From assembly GCF_963924675.1 (NCBI RefSeq), contig NW_027077396.1, positions 620,001-684,000 of the forward strand: DNA of 64,000 nt, written 5' to 3'. The position numbers were made by a program, and so were the translations under genes. The DNA comes from Phocoena phocoena (Eukaryota; Chordata; Mammalia; Artiodactyla; Phocoenidae). A model generated the notes under the pieces. That model worked only from the letters and a program-made list of their open reading frames with translations. It ran no database searches and was not told where the DNA came from. The stretch's first letter is position 1, and each line of letters starts with the position of its first letter. Shown here one piece after another: positions 12,230 through 26,205 of the stretch.

Positions 12230-13976
12230 GCAATTTCTGTGCAAGATGAACAGGAATAGGGAGAACCAATGAGAGACTAGCTGTAGGTGTCTGCACGGGC
12301 AAATGTAACGCTCATTTCCCACCAGGAAGAGGAATTTACCAAAGGCTCAGCATGCCCTGCCCGAAACAGATTAGGGCCTGAAGCAATCCTGCGGTTTTGT
12401 GCCCAGTTCACAAGAAAGCGAGTTGAAGAAAGGAGCTCAGGGGCACTGTAATTCACAAACCTGCAGAGTTATAAATGACAGCTATCCTCCAAAAATATAT
12501 TGAAGTAAGCCTGCGAAGGGGACTTGAAAGCGGGGCAGAATTTCAGGAAAACGATTGCAGGGGGTAGACTGGAATTGCCCTGAAAGCATAGGAAAAGAGG
12601 CAGAACGTCGACAATGATGCACTTGGCCAAAAAGGGCGTATGCGTTTTTTCCTGAATATATTCAGGAAAAAACGCATACGCCCTTTTTGGCCAACCAAGC
12701 AAGCCTGTAAAGGAAATCTGCACTACAATGAAGTCTCACTGCCCCCCGGGCAAGAGGGCCATCTGAAAAAAGTGTAAAATCCAGAAAGGTAGGACAGGAT
12801 ATGGAGAACAGGGAGCCTTGTTATGCTGATTGGCAGGATGTAAATTGCCAGCAGCCAGCCTGGAGAAGTGTATGGTGTTTCCTGAAACACATAAGAAACA
12901 AAGCAACACAGTCTATGGCACTTCCACTTATGGTCCTATAGCTTACAGAAATTAAAATCAAAAACAGACAGCCACCCCAATATTTGGGACGGCTGTGTTC
13001 ACAAGAAGCTCGTCTACAGTAACAGGTAAATATCCCAGAAAGCAAAATATGGATAAAGAAGTTGTGGCACGTACGTACAATGCAATATCACTCAGCAATG
13101 AAATCTGTGTCATCAGGCCCGTAGCGGCATAGTGAGTGGATGCAGGTACGGTGATTCTACGTGAACTACGTCACACAGAAAAAGAAACATCATAAGATAT
13201 CACTAATACACGGAATGTAAACTTGACTACACATGAACTGAATTACAAAACAGAACAGGGTCTCAAATTTAGAAAACCAACTAGTGCTTGCTTATGGGGA
13301 AAGGTGCGTTGGGGTGCTTCATAAAACCAGAGACTGAAATTAGCACAGATAACTTTCCATAAGCCAAATATGTAATAGACAAGACCTACTCCTTGCTCAA
13401 CGAAATGGACCCAACACCACATATTCAACGCCTAGGAATATACCTGACTAGGAAGAATCTTAAAACCCATGGATATATATGTCTCCGTAAGAGAATCTAG
13501 CGTGTGTACAGCGGCATAAACGCAGCAGTGAAAATCCGATAAATCCCATTATCAAAATAAATTTCAAAAAAAAATCATAAAGACAGTGAAATAGAGAGCA
13601 ATTCTTAAATAATTCACTCAGGGCATGTGATGCAACCGGGATTTAACACATCTACACCCAGAGCTGGTTGAGACATAAGGCTGGACACTTCAGGCTGATA
13701 GCATTGGTGAGTTTCGGTGAGCAAATGCAGACCCTTTGAAGTCATACTGCATGGTACCCATTCCATGGGTCCCAACTCTCCAGGTTCAAGGGATTCTTCC
13801 TCCAGCTAAAACATGCATGGGAAACCAAGAGTATCGTCCACCATGTGATTGGGAAATGATTTAAAATGCATCTCAGTTTTCGTATCCTGGTCCTCGGGTT
13901 CACCATTCCAGATTCTTTACTAACACTCTCCCCGCTTGGAGAGTCAGTGCCTTTAACCTCCTCTTTGGCACAGCTT
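12230..13976. repeat. Satellite unit U8, prefix D, body B
   Basis: Palindrome at 12623-12694, perfect. Private A-to-T at 13498 (GAGAATCTAGCG). GATTCTTTAC near 13911 is shared with U5 and U6, linking the early B units. Confidence 0.96.
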
Positions 13977-15723
13977 GCAATTTCTGTGCAAAATGAACAG
14001 GAATAGGGAGAACCAATGAGAGACTAGCTGTAGGTGTCTGCACGGGCAAATGTAACGCTCATTTCCCACCAGGAAGAGGAATTAACCAAAGGCTCAGCGT
14101 GCCCTGCCGGAAACAGATTAGGGCCTGAAGCAATCCTGCGGTTTTGTGCCCAGCTCACAAGAAAGCGAGTTGAAGAAAGGAGCTCAGGGGCACTGTAATT
14201 CACAAACCTGCAGAGTTATAAATGACAGCTATCCTCCAAAAATATATTGAAGTAAGCCTGCGAAGGGGAGTTGAAAGCGGGGCAGAATTTCAGGAAAACG
14301 ATTGCAGGGGGTAGACTGGAATTGCCCTGAAAGCATAAGAAAAGAGGCAGAACGTCGACAATGATGCACTTGGCCAAAAAGGGCGTATGCGTTTTTTCCT
14401 GAATATATTCAGGAAAAAACGCATACGCCCTTTTTGGCCAACCAAGCAAGCCTGTAAATGAAATCTGCACTACAATGAAGTCTCACTGCCCCCCTGGCAA
14501 AAGGGCCATCTGAAAAAAGTGTAAAATCCAGAAAGGTAGGACAGGATATGGAGAACAGGGAGCCTTGTTATGCTGATTGGCAGGATGTAAATTGCCAGCA
14601 GCCACCCTGGAGAAGTGTATGGTGTTTCCTGAAACACGAAAGAAACAAAGCAACACAGCCTATGGCACTTCCACTTATGGTCCTATAGCTTACGGAAATT
14701 AAAATCAAAAACAGACAGCCACCCCAATATTTGAGACGGCTGTGTTCACAAGAAGCTCGTCTACAGTATCAGGTAAATATCCCAGAAAGCAAAAAATGGA
14801 TAAAGAACTTGTGGCACGTACGTACAATGCAATATCACTCAGCAATGAAATCTGTGTCATCAGGCCCATAGCGGCATAGTGAGTGGATGCAGGTACGGTG
14901 ATTCTACGTGAACTACGTCACACAGAAAAAGAATCATCATAAGATATCACGAATACACGGAATGTAAACTTGACTACACATGAACTGAATTACAAAATAG
15001 AAAAGGGTCTCAAATTTAGAAAACCAACTAGTGCTTGCTTATGGGGAAAGGTGCCTTGGGGTGTTGCATAAAACCAGAGACTGAAATTAGCACAGATAAC
15101 TTTCCATAAGCCCAATATGTAATAGACAAGACCTACTCCTTGCTCAACGAAATGGACTCAACACCACATATTCAACGCCTAGGAATATACCTGACTAGGA
15201 AGAATCTTAAAACCCATGGATATATATGTCTCCGTAAGAGAATCAAGGGTGTGTACAGCGGCCGAAAGGCAGCAGTGAAAATCCGATAAATCCCATTATC
15301 AAAATAAATTTCGAAAACAAAACACAAAGACAGTGAAATAGAGAGCAATTCTTAAATAATTCACTCAGGGCATGTGATGCAACCGGGATTGACCACATCT
15401 ACACCCAGAGCTGGTTGAGACATAAGGCTGGACACTTCAGGCTGATAGCATTGGTGAGTTTAGGTGAGCAAATGCACACCCTTTGAAGTCATACTGTATG
15501 GTACCTATTCCATGGGTCCCAACTCTTCAGGTTCAAGGGATTCTTCCTCCAGCTAAAACATGCATGTGAAACCCACAGTATGGTCCACCGTGTTATGGGG
15601 AAATGATTTAAAATGCATCTCAGTTTTCGTATCCCGGTCCTCGGATTCACCATTCCAGATGATTTACTAACAGTCTCCCTGCTTGGAGAGTCAGTGCCTT
15701 TAACCTCCTGTTTGGCACAGCTT
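13977..15723. repeat. Satellite unit U9, prefix N, body A
   Basis: First N-prefix unit (AATTAACCAAAGG, GGGGAGTTG). Palindrome at 14370-14441, perfect. Variants: GAATCATCAT near 14931 shared with U11 and U19, CCCGGTCC near 15634 shared with U11 and U23, and a private C-to-T at 15158. Confidence 0.96.
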
Positions 15724-17470
15724 GCAATTTCTGTGCAAGATGAACAGGAATAGGGAGAACCAATGAGAGACTAGCTGTAGGTGTCTGCACGGGCAAATGT
15801 AACGCTCATTTCCCACCAGGAAGAGGAATTTACCAAAGGCTCAGCATGCCCTGCCCGAAACAGATTAGGGCCTGAAGCAATCCTGCGGTTTTGTGCCCAG
15901 TTCACAAGAAAGCGAGTTGAAGAAAGGAGCTCAGGGGCACTGTAATTCACAAACCTGCAGAGTTATAAATGACAGCTATCCTCCAAAAATATATTGAAGT
16001 AAGCCTGCGAAGGGGACTTGAAAGCGGGGCAGAATTTCAGGAAAACGATTGCAGGGGGTAGACTGGAATTGCCCTGAAAGCATAGGAAAAGAGGCAGAAC
16101 GTCGACAATGATGCACTTGGCCAAAAAGGGCGTATGCGTTTTTTCCTGAATATATTCAGGAAAAAACGCATACGCCCTTTTTGGCCAACCAAGCAAGCCT
16201 GTAAAGGAAATCTGCACTACAATGAAGTCTCACTGCCCCCCGGGCAAGAGGGCCATCTGAAAAAAGTGTAAAATCCAGAAAGGTAGGACAGGATATGGAG
16301 AACAGGGAGCCTTGTTATGCTGATTGGCAGGATGTAAATTGCCAGCAGCCAGCCTGGAGAAGTGTATGGTGTTTCCTGAAACACATAAGAAACAAAGCAA
16401 CACAGTCTATGGCACTTCCACTTATGGTCCTATAGCTTACGGAAATTAAAATCAAAAACAGACAGCCACCCCAATATTTGGGACGGCTGTGTTCACAAGA
16501 AGCTCGTCTACAGTAACAGGTAAATATCCCAGAAAGCAAAATATGGATAAAGAAGTTGTGGCACGTACGTACAATGCAATATCACTCAGCAATGAAATCT
16601 GTGTCATCAGGCCCGTAGCGGCATAGTGAGTGGATGCAGGTACGGTGATTCTACGTGAACTACGTCACACAGAAAAAGAAACATCATAAGATATCACTAA
16701 TACACGGAATGTAAACTTGACTACACATGAACTGAATTACAAAACAGAACAGGGTCTCAAATTTAGAAAACCAACTAGTGCTTGCTTATGGGGAAAGGTG
16801 CGTTGGGGTGCTTCATAAAACCAGAGACTGAAATTAGCACAGATAACTTTCCATAAGCCAAATATGTAATAGACAAGACCTACTCCTTGCTCAACGAAAT
16901 GGACCCAACACCACATATTCAACGCCTAGGAATATACCTGACTAGGAAGAATCTTAAAACCCATGGATATATATGTCTCCGTAAGAGAATCAAGCGTGTG
17001 TACAGCGGCATAAACGCAGCAGTGAAAATCCGATAAATCCCATTATCAAAATAAATTTCAAAAAAAAATCATAAAGACAGTGAAATAGAGAGCAATTCTT
17101 AAATAATTCACTCAGGGCATGTGATGCAACCGGGATTTAACACATCTACACCCAGAGCTGGTTGAGACATAAGGCTGGACACTTCAGGCTGATAGCATTG
17201 GTGAGTTTCGGTGAGCAAATGCAGACCCTTTGAAGTCATACTGCATGGTACCCATTCCATGGGTCCCAACTCTCCAGGTTCAAGGGATTCTTCCTCCAGC
17301 TAAAACATGCATGGGAAACCAAGAGTATCGTCCACCATGTGATTGGGAAATGATTTAAAATGCATCTCAGTTTTCGTATCCTGGTCCTCGGGTTCACCAT
17401 TCCAGATGCTTTACTAACACTCTCCCCGCTTGGAGAGTCAGTGCCTTTAACCTCCTCTTTGGCACAGCTT
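15724..17470. repeat. Satellite unit U10, prefix D, body B
   Basis: Close to the B consensus with no private indel seen. Palindrome at 16117-16188, perfect. Confidence 0.96.
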
Positions 17471-19217
17471 GCAATTTCTGTGCAAAATGAACAGGAATAG
17501 GGAGAACCAATGAGAGACTAGCTGTAGGTGTCTGCACGGGCAAATGTAACGCTCATTGCCCACCAGGAAGACGAATTAAACAAAGGCTCAGTGTGCCCTG
17601 CTGGAAACAGATTAGGGCCTGAAGCAATCCTGCGGTTTTGTGCCCAGCTCACAAGAAAGCGAGTTGAAGAAAGGAGCTCAGGGGCACTGTAATTCACAAA
17701 CCTGCAGAGTTATAAATGACAGCTTTCCTCCAAAAATATATTGAAGTAAGCCTGCGAAGGGGACTTGAAAGCGGGGCAGAATTTCAGGAAAACGATTGCA
17801 GGGGGTAGACTGGATTTGCCCTGAAAGCATAGGAAAAGAGGCAGAACGTCGACAATGATGCACTTGGCCAAAAAGGGCGTATGCGTTTTTTCCTGAATAT
17901 ATTCAGGAAAAAACGCATACGCCCTTTTTGGCCAACCAAGCAAGCCTGTAAATGAAATCTGCACTACAATGAAGTCTCACTGCCCCCCTGGCAAAAGGGC
18001 CATCTGAAAAAAGTGTAAAATCCAGAAAGGTAGGACAGGATATGGAGAACAGGGAGCCTTGTTATGCTGATTGGCAGGATGTAAATTGCCAGCAACCACC
18101 CTGGAGAAGTGTATGGTGTTTCCTGAAACACGAAAGAAACAAAGCAACACAGCCTATGGCACTTCCACTTATGGTCCTATAGCTTACGGAAATTAAAATC
18201 AAAAACAGACAGCCACCCCAATATTTGAGACGGCTGTGTTCACAAGAAGCTCGTCTACAGTATCAGGTAAATATCCCAGAAAGCAAAAAATGGATAAAGA
18301 ACTTGTGGCACGTACGTACAATGCAATATCACTCAGCAATGAAATCTGTGTCATCAGGCCCATAGCGGCATAGTGAGTGGATGCAGGTACGGTGATTCTA
18401 CGTGAACTACGTCACACAGAAAAAGAATCATCATAAGATATCACGAATACACGGAATGTAAACTTGACTACACATGAACTGAATTACAAAATAGAAAAGG
18501 GTCTCAAATTTAGAAAACCAACTAGTGCTTGCTTATGGGGAAAGGTGCCTTGGGGTGCTGCATAAAACCAGAGACTGAAATTAGCACAGATAACTTTCCA
18601 TAAGCCCAATATGTAATAGACAAGACCTACTCCTTGCTCAACGAAATGGACCCAACACCACATATTCAACGCCTAGGAATATACCTGACTAGGAAGAATC
18701 TTAAAACCCATGGATATATATGTCTCCGTAAGAGAATCAAGGGTGTGTACAGCGGCCGAAAGGCAGCAGTGAAAATCCGATAAATCCCATTATCAAAATA
18801 AATTTCGAAAACAAAACACAAAGACAGTGAAATAGAGAGCAATTCTTAAATAATTCACTCAGGGCATGTGATGCAACCGGGATTGACCACATCTACACCC
18901 AGAGCTGGTTGAGACATAAGGCTGGACACTTCAGGCTGATAGCATTGGTGAGTTTAGGTGAGCAAATGCACACCCTTTGAAGTCATACTGTATGGTACCT
19001 ATTCCATGGGTCCCAACTCTTCAGGTTCAAGGGATTCTTCCTCCAGCTAAAACATGCATGTGAAACCCACAGTATGGTCCACCGTGTTATGGGGAAATGA
19101 TTTAAAATGCATCTCAGTTTTCGTATCCCGGTCCTCGGGTTCACCATTCCAGATGATTTACTAACAGTCTCCCTGCTTGGAGAGTCAGTGCCTTTAACCT
19201 CCTGTTTGGCACAGCTT
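17471..19217. repeat. Satellite unit U11, prefix E, body A
   Basis: Palindrome at 17864-17935, perfect. GAAGACGAATT near 17567 is shared with U19 and U21. GAATCATCAT is shared with U9 and U19. Private A-to-T near 17815 (CTGGATTTGCC). Confidence 0.96.
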
Positions 19218-20964
19218 GCAATTTCTGTGCAAGATGATCAGGAATAGGGAGAACCAATGAGAGACTAGCTGTAGGTGTCTGCACGGGCAAATGTAACGCT
19301 CATTTCCCACCAGGAAGAGGAATTTACCAAAGGCTCAGCATGCCCTGCCCGAAACAGATTAGGGCCTGAAGCACTCCTGCGGTTTTGTGCCCAGTTCACA
19401 AGAAAGCGAGTTGAAGAAAGGAGCTCAGGGGCACTGTAATTCACAAACCTGCAGAGTTATAAATGACAGCTATCCTCCAAAAATATATTGAAGTAAGCCT
19501 GCGAAGGGGACTTGAAAGCGGGGCAGAATTTCAGGAAAACGATTGCAGGGGGTAGACTGGAATTGCCCTGAAAGCATAGGAAAAGAGGCAGAACGTCGAC
19601 AATGATGCACTTGGCCAAAAAGGGCGTATGCGTTTTTTCCTGAATATATTCAGGAAAAAACGCATACGCCCTTTTTGGCCAACCAAGCAAGCCTGTAAAG
19701 GAAATCTGCACTACAATGAAGTCTCACTGCCCCCCGGGCAAGAGGGCCATCTGAAAAAAGTGTAAAATCCAGAAAGGTAGGACAGGATATGGAGAACAGG
19801 GAGCCTTGTTATGCTGATTGGCAGGATGTAAATTGCCAGCAGCCAGCCTGGAGAAGTGTATGGTGTTTCCTGAAACACATAAGAAACAAAGCAACACAGT
19901 CTATGGCACTTCCACTTATGGTCCTATAGCTTACGGAAATTAAAATCAAAAACAGACAGCCACCCCAATATTTGGGACGGCTGTGTTCACAAGAAGCTCG
20001 TCTACAGTAACAGGTAAATATCCCAGAAAGCAAAATATGGATAAAGAAGTTGTGGCACGTACGTACAATGCAATATCACTCAGCAATGAAATCTGTGTCA
20101 TCAGGCCCGTAGCGGCATAGTGAGTGGATGCAGGTACGGTGATTCTACGTGAACTACGTCACACAGAAAAAGAAACATCATAAGATATCACTAATACACG
20201 GAATGTAAACTTGACTACACATGAACTGAATTACAAAACAGAACAGGGTCTCAAATTTAGAAAACCAACTAGTGCTTGCTTATGGGGAAAGGTGCGTTGG
20301 GGTGCTTCATAAAACCAGAGACTGAAATTAGCACAGATAACTTTCCATAAGCCAAATATGTAATAGACAAGACCTACTCCTTGCTCAACGAAATGGACCC
20401 AACACCACATATTCAACGCCTAGGAATATACCTGACTAGGAAGAATCTTAAAACCCATGGATATATATGTCTCCGTAAGAGAATCAAGCGTGTGTACAGT
20501 GGCATAAACGCAGCAGTGAAAATCCGATAAATCCCATTATCAAAATAAATTTCAAAAAAAAATCATAAAGACAGTGAAATAGAGAGCAATTCTTAAATAA
20601 TTCACTCAGGGCATGTGATGCAACCGGGATTTAACACATCTACACCCAGAGCTGGTTGAGACATAAGGCTGGACACTTCAGGCTGATAGCATTGGTGAGT
20701 TTCAGTGAGCAAATGCAGACCCTTTGAAGTCATACTGCATGGTACCCATTCCATGGGTCCCAGCTCTCCAGGTTCAAGGGATTCTTCCTCCAGCTAAAAC
20801 ATGCATGGGAAACCAAGAGTATCGTCCACCATGTGATTGGGAAATGATTTAAAATGCATCTCAGTTTTCGTATCCTGGTCCTCGGGTTCACCATTCCAGA
20901 TGCTTTACTAACACTCTCCCCGCTTGGAGAGTCAGTGCCTTTAACCTCCTCTTTGGCACAGCTT
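19218..20964. repeat. Satellite unit U12, prefix D, body B; first unit of a duplicated trimer
   Basis: Palindrome at 19611-19682, perfect. It starts with GATGATCAGG, shared only with U24. T at 20500 and G at 20763 are shared with U15 exactly 5,241 bp downstream. Confidence 0.96.
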
Positions 20965-23900
20965 GCAATTTCTGTGCAAAATGAACAGGAATAGGGAGAA
21001 CCAATGAGAGACTAGCTGTAGGTGTCTGCACGGGCAAATGTAACGCTCATTGCCCACCAGGAAGAGGAATTAAACAAAGGCTCAGTGTGCCCTGCTGGAA
21101 ACAGATTAGGGCCTGAAGCAATCCTGCGGTTTTGTGCCCAGCTCACAAGAAAGCGAGTTGAAGAAAGGAGCTCAGGGGCACTGTAATTCACAAACCTGCA
21201 GAGTTATAAATGACAGCTTTCCTCCAAAAATATATTGAAGTAAGCCTGCGAAGGGGACTTGAAAGCGGGGCAGAATTTCAGGAAAACGATTGCAGGGGGT
21301 AGACTGGAATTGCCCTGAAAGCATAGGAAAAGAGGCAGAACGTCGACAATGATGCACTTGGCCAAAAAGGGCGTATGCGTTTTTTCCTGAATATATTCAG
21401 GAAAAAACGCATACGCCCTTTTTGGCCAACCAAGCAAGCCTGTAAATGAAATCTGCACTACAATGAAGTCTCACTGCCCCCCTGGCAAAAGGGCCATCTG
21501 AAAAAAGTGTAAAATCCAGAAAGGTAGGACAGGATATGGAGAACAGGGAGCCTTGTTATGCTGATTGGCAGGATGTAAATTGCCAGCAGCCACCCTGGAG
21601 AAGTGTATGGTGTTTCCTGAAACACGAAAGAAACAAAGCAACACAGCCTATGGCACTTCCACTTATGGTCCTATAGCTTACGGAAATTAAAATCAAAAAC
21701 AGACAGCCACCCCAATATTTGAGACGGCTGTGTTCACAAGAAGCTCGTCTACAGTATCAGGTAAATATCCCAGAAAGCAAAAAATGGATAAAGAACTTGT
21801 GGCACGTACGTACAATGCAATATCACTCAGCAATGAAATCTGTGTCATCAGGCCCATAGCGGCATAGTGAGTGGATGCAGGTACGGTGATTCTACGTGAA
21901 CTACGTCACACAGAAAAAGAAACATCATAAGATATCACGAATACACGGAATGTAAACTTGACTACACATGAACTGAATTACAAAATAGAAAAGGGTCTCA
22001 AATTTAGAAAACCAACTAGTGCTTGCTTATGGGGAAAGGTGCCTTGGGGTGCTGCATAAAACCAGAGACTGAAATTAGCACAGATAACTTTCCATAAGCC
22101 AAATATGTAATAGACAAGACCTACTCCTTGCTCAACGAAATGGACCCAACACCACATATTCAACGCCTAGGAATATACCTGACTAGGAAGAATCTTAAAA
22201 CCCATGGATATATATGTCTCCGTAAGAGAATCAAGGGTGTGTACAGCGGCCGAAAGGCAGCAGTGAAAATCCGATAAATCCCATTATCAAAATAAATTTC
22301 GAAAACAAAACACAAAAACAGTGAAATAGAGAGCAATTCTTAAATAATTCACTCAGGGCATGTGATGCAACCGGGATTTAACACATCTACACCCAGAGCT
22401 GGTTGAGACATAAGGCTGGACACTTCAGGCTGATAGCATTGGTGAGTTTAGGTGAGCAAATGCACACCCTTTGAAGTCATACTGTATGGTACCTATTCCA
22501 TGGGTCCCAACTCTTCAGGTTCAAGGGATTCTTCCTCCAGCTAAAACATGCATGTGAAACCCACAGTATGGTCCACCGTGTTATGGGGAAATGATTTAAA
22601 ATGCATCTCAGTTTTCGTATCCTGGTCCTCGGGTTCACCATTCCAGATGATTTACTAACAGTCTCCCTGCTTGGAGAGTCAGTGCCTTTAACCTCCTGTT
22701 TGGCACAGCTTGCAATTTCTGTGCAAGATGAACAGGAATAGGGAGAACCAATGAGAGACTAGCTGTAGGTGTCTGCACGGGCAAATGTAACGCTCATTTC
22801 CCACCAGGAAGAGGAATTTACCAAAGGCTCAGCATGCCCTGCCCGAAACAGATTAGGGCCTGAAGCAATCCTGCGGTTTTGTGCCCAGTTCACAAGAAAG
22901 CGAGTTGAAGAAAGGAGCTCAGGGGCACTGTAATTCACAAACCTGCAGAGTTATAAATGACAGCTATCCTCCAAAAATATATTGAAGTAAGCCTGCGAAG
23001 GGGACTTGAAAGCGGGGCAGAATTTCAGGAAAACGATTGCAGGGGGTAGACTGGAATTGCCCTGAAAGCATAGGAAAAGAGGCAGAACGTCGACAATGAT
23101 GCACTTGGCCAAAAAGGGCGTATGCGTTTTTTCCTGAATATATTCAGGAAAAAACGCATACGCCCTTTTTGGCCAACCAAGCAAGCCTGTAAAGGAAATC
23201 TGCACTACAATGAAGTCTCACTGCCCCCCGGGCAAGAGGGCCATCTGAAAAAAGTGTAAAATCCAGAAAGGTAGGACAGGATATGGAGAACAGGGAGCCT
23301 TGTTATGCTGATTGGCAGGATGTAAATTGCCAGCAGCCAGCCTGGAGAAGTGTATGGTGTTTCCTGAAACACATAAGAAACAAAGCAACACAGTCTATGG
23401 CACTTCCACTTATGGTCCTATAGCTTACGGAAATTAAAATCAAAAACAGACAGCCACCCCAATATTTGGGACGGCTGTGTTCACAAGAAGCTCGTCTACA
23501 GTAACAGGTAAATATCCCAGAAAGCAAAATATGGATAAAGAAGTTGTGGCACGTACGTACAATGCAATATCACTCAGCAATGAAATCTGTGTCATCAGGC
23601 CCGTAGCGGCATAGTGAGTGGATGCAGGTACGGTGATTCTACGTGAACTACGTCACACAGAAAAAGAAACATCATAAGATATCACTAATACACGGAATGT
23701 AAACTTGACTACACATGAACTCAATTACAAAACAGAACAGGGTCTCAAATTTAGAAAACCAACTAGTGCTTGCTTATGGGGAAAGGTGCGTTGGGGTGCT
23801 TCATAAAACCAGAGACTGAAATTAGCACAGATAACTTTCCATAAGCCAAATATGTAATAGACAAGACCTACTCCTTGCTCAACGAAATGGACCCAACACC

Positions 23901-24232
23901 ACATATTCAACGCCTAGGAATATACCTGACTAGGAAGAATCTTAAAACCCATGGATATATATGTCTCCGTAAGAGAATCAAGCGTGTGTACAGCGGCATA
24001 AACGCAGCAGTGAAAATCCGATAAATCCCATTATCAAAATAAATTTCAAAAAAAAATCATAAAGACAGTGAAATAGAGAGCAATTCTGAAATAATTCACT
24101 CAGGGCATGTGATGCAACCGGGATTTAACACATCTACACCCAGAGCTGGTTGAGACATAAGGCTGGACACTTCAGGCTGATAGCATTGGTGAGTTTCGGT
24201 GAGCAAATGCAGACCCTTTGAAGTCATACTGT
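20500..24232. repeat. First copy of a duplicated 3-unit block (5,241-bp offset)
   Basis: It contains rare variants at 20500 T, 20763 G, 22317 A, 23722 C and 24088 G, plus the B-to-A junction at 24212-24232. Each recurs exactly 5,241 bp downstream. The limits given are the outermost shared markers; the true unit is three repeats, about U12-U14. Confidence 0.9.
20965..22711. repeat. Satellite unit U13, prefix E, body A with two B patches
   Basis: Palindrome at 21358-21429, perfect. The body is A, but 22101 is B-type and 22379-22381 are B-type (TTTAACAC), with A markers between and after them. A at 22317 (CACAAAAACAG) is shared with U16 at +5,241 bp. Confidence 0.95.
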
Positions 24233-24458
24233 ATGGTACCTATTCCATGGGTCCCAACTCTTCAGGTTCAAGGGATTCTTCCTCCAGCTAAAACATGCAT
24301 GTGAAACCCACAGTATGGTCCACCGTGTTATGGGGAAATGATTTAAAATGCATCTCAGTTTTCGTATCCTGGTCCTCGGGTTCACCATTCCAGATGATTT
24401 ACTAACAGTCTCCCTGCTTGGAGAGTCAGTGCCTTTAACCTCCTGTTTGGCACAGCTT
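22712..24458. repeat. Satellite unit U14, prefix D, body B switching to A
   Basis: Palindrome at 23105-23176, perfect. B markers continue to 24212 (GCAGACCC) and A markers start at 24232 (CTGTATGG), so the crossover window is about 20 bp. C at 23722 and G at 24088 are shared with U17 at +5,241 bp. Confidence 0.96.
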
Positions 24459-26205
24459 GCAATTTCTGTGCAAGATGAACAGGAATAGGGAGAACCAATG
24501 AGAGACTAGCTGTAGGTGTCTGCACGGGCAAATGTAACGCTCATTTCCCACCAGGAAGAGGAATTTACCAAAGGCTCAGCATGCCCTGCCCGAAACAGAT
24601 TAGGGCCTGAAGCAATCCTGCGGTTTTGTGCCCAGTTCACAAGAAAGCGAGTTGAAGAAAGGAGCTCAGGGGCACTGTAATTCACAAACCTGCAGAGTTA
24701 TAAATGACAGCTATCCTCCAAAAATATATTGAAGTAAGCCTGTGAAGGGGACTTGAAAGCGGGGCAGAATTTCAGGAAAACGATTGCAGGGGGTAGACTG
24801 GAATTGCCCTGAAAGCATAGGAAAAGAGGCAGAACGTCGACAATGATGCACTTGGCCAAAAAGGGCGTATGCGTTTTTTCCTGAATATATTCAGGAAAAA
24901 ACGCATACGCCCTTTTTGGCCAACCAAGCAAGCCTGTAAATGAAATCTGCACTACAATGAAGTCTCACTGCCCCCCGGGCAAGAGGGCCATCTGAAAAAA
25001 GTGTAAAATCCAGAAAGGTAGGACAGGATATGGAGAACAGGGAGCCTTGTTATGCTGATTGGCAGGATGTAAATTGCCAGCAGCCAGCCTGGAGAAGTGT
25101 ATGGTGTTTCCTGAAACACATAAGAAACAAAGCAACACAGTCTATGGCACTTCCACTTATGGTCCTATAGCTTACGGAAATTAAAATCAAAAACAGACAG
25201 CCACCCCAATATTTGGGACGGCTGTGTTCACAAGAAGCTCGTCTACAGTAACAGGTAAATATCCCAGAAAGCAAAATATGGATAAAGAAGTTGTGGCACG
25301 TACGTACAATGCAATATCACTCAGCAATGAAATCTGTGTCATCAGGCCCGTAGCGGCATAGTGAGTGGATGCAGGTACGGTGATTCTACGTGAACTACGT
25401 CACACAGAAAAAGAAACATCATAAGATATCACTAATACACGGAATGTAAACTTGACTACACATGAACTGAATTACAAAACAGAACAGGGTCTCAAATTTA
25501 GAAAACCAACTAGTGCTTGCTTATGGGGAAAGGTGCGTTGGGGTGCTTCATAAAACCAGAGACTGAAATTAGCACAGATAACTTTCCATAAGCCAAATAT
25601 GTAATAGACAAGACCTACTCCTTGCTCAACGAAATGGACCCAACACCACATATTCAACGCCTAGGAATATACCTGACTAGGAAGAATCTTAAAACCCATG
25701 GATATATATGTCTCCGTAAGAGAATCAAGCGTGTGTACAGTGGCATAAACGCAGCAGTGAAAATCCGATAAATCCCATTATCAAAATAAATTTCAAAAAA
25801 AAATCATAAAGACAGTGAAATAGAGAGCAATTCTTAAATAATTCACTCAGGGCATGTGATGCAACCGGGATTTAACACATCTACACCCAGAGCTGGTTGA
25901 GACATAAGGCTGGACACTTCAGGCTGATAGCATTGGTGAGTTTCGGTGAGCAAATGCAGACCCTTTGAAGTCATACTGCATGGTACCCATTCCATGGGTC
26001 CCAGCTCTCCAGGTTCAAGGGATTCTTCCTCCAGCTAAAACATGCATGGGAAACCAAGAGTATCGTCCACCATGTGATTGGGAAATGATTTAAAATGCAT
26101 CTCAGTTTTCGTATCCTGGTCCTCGGGTTCACCATTCCAGATGCTTTACTAACACTCTCCCCGCTTGGAGAGTCAGTGCCTTTAACCTCCTCTTTGGCAC
26201 AGCTT
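24459..26205. repeat. Satellite unit U15, prefix D, body B
   Basis: Palindrome at 24852-24923, perfect. Its D prefix is expected after the A-type end of U14. Unit position 483 is T (A-like, GTAAATGAAATC) in an otherwise B unit. It shares T at 25741 and G at 26004 with U12. Confidence 0.96.
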
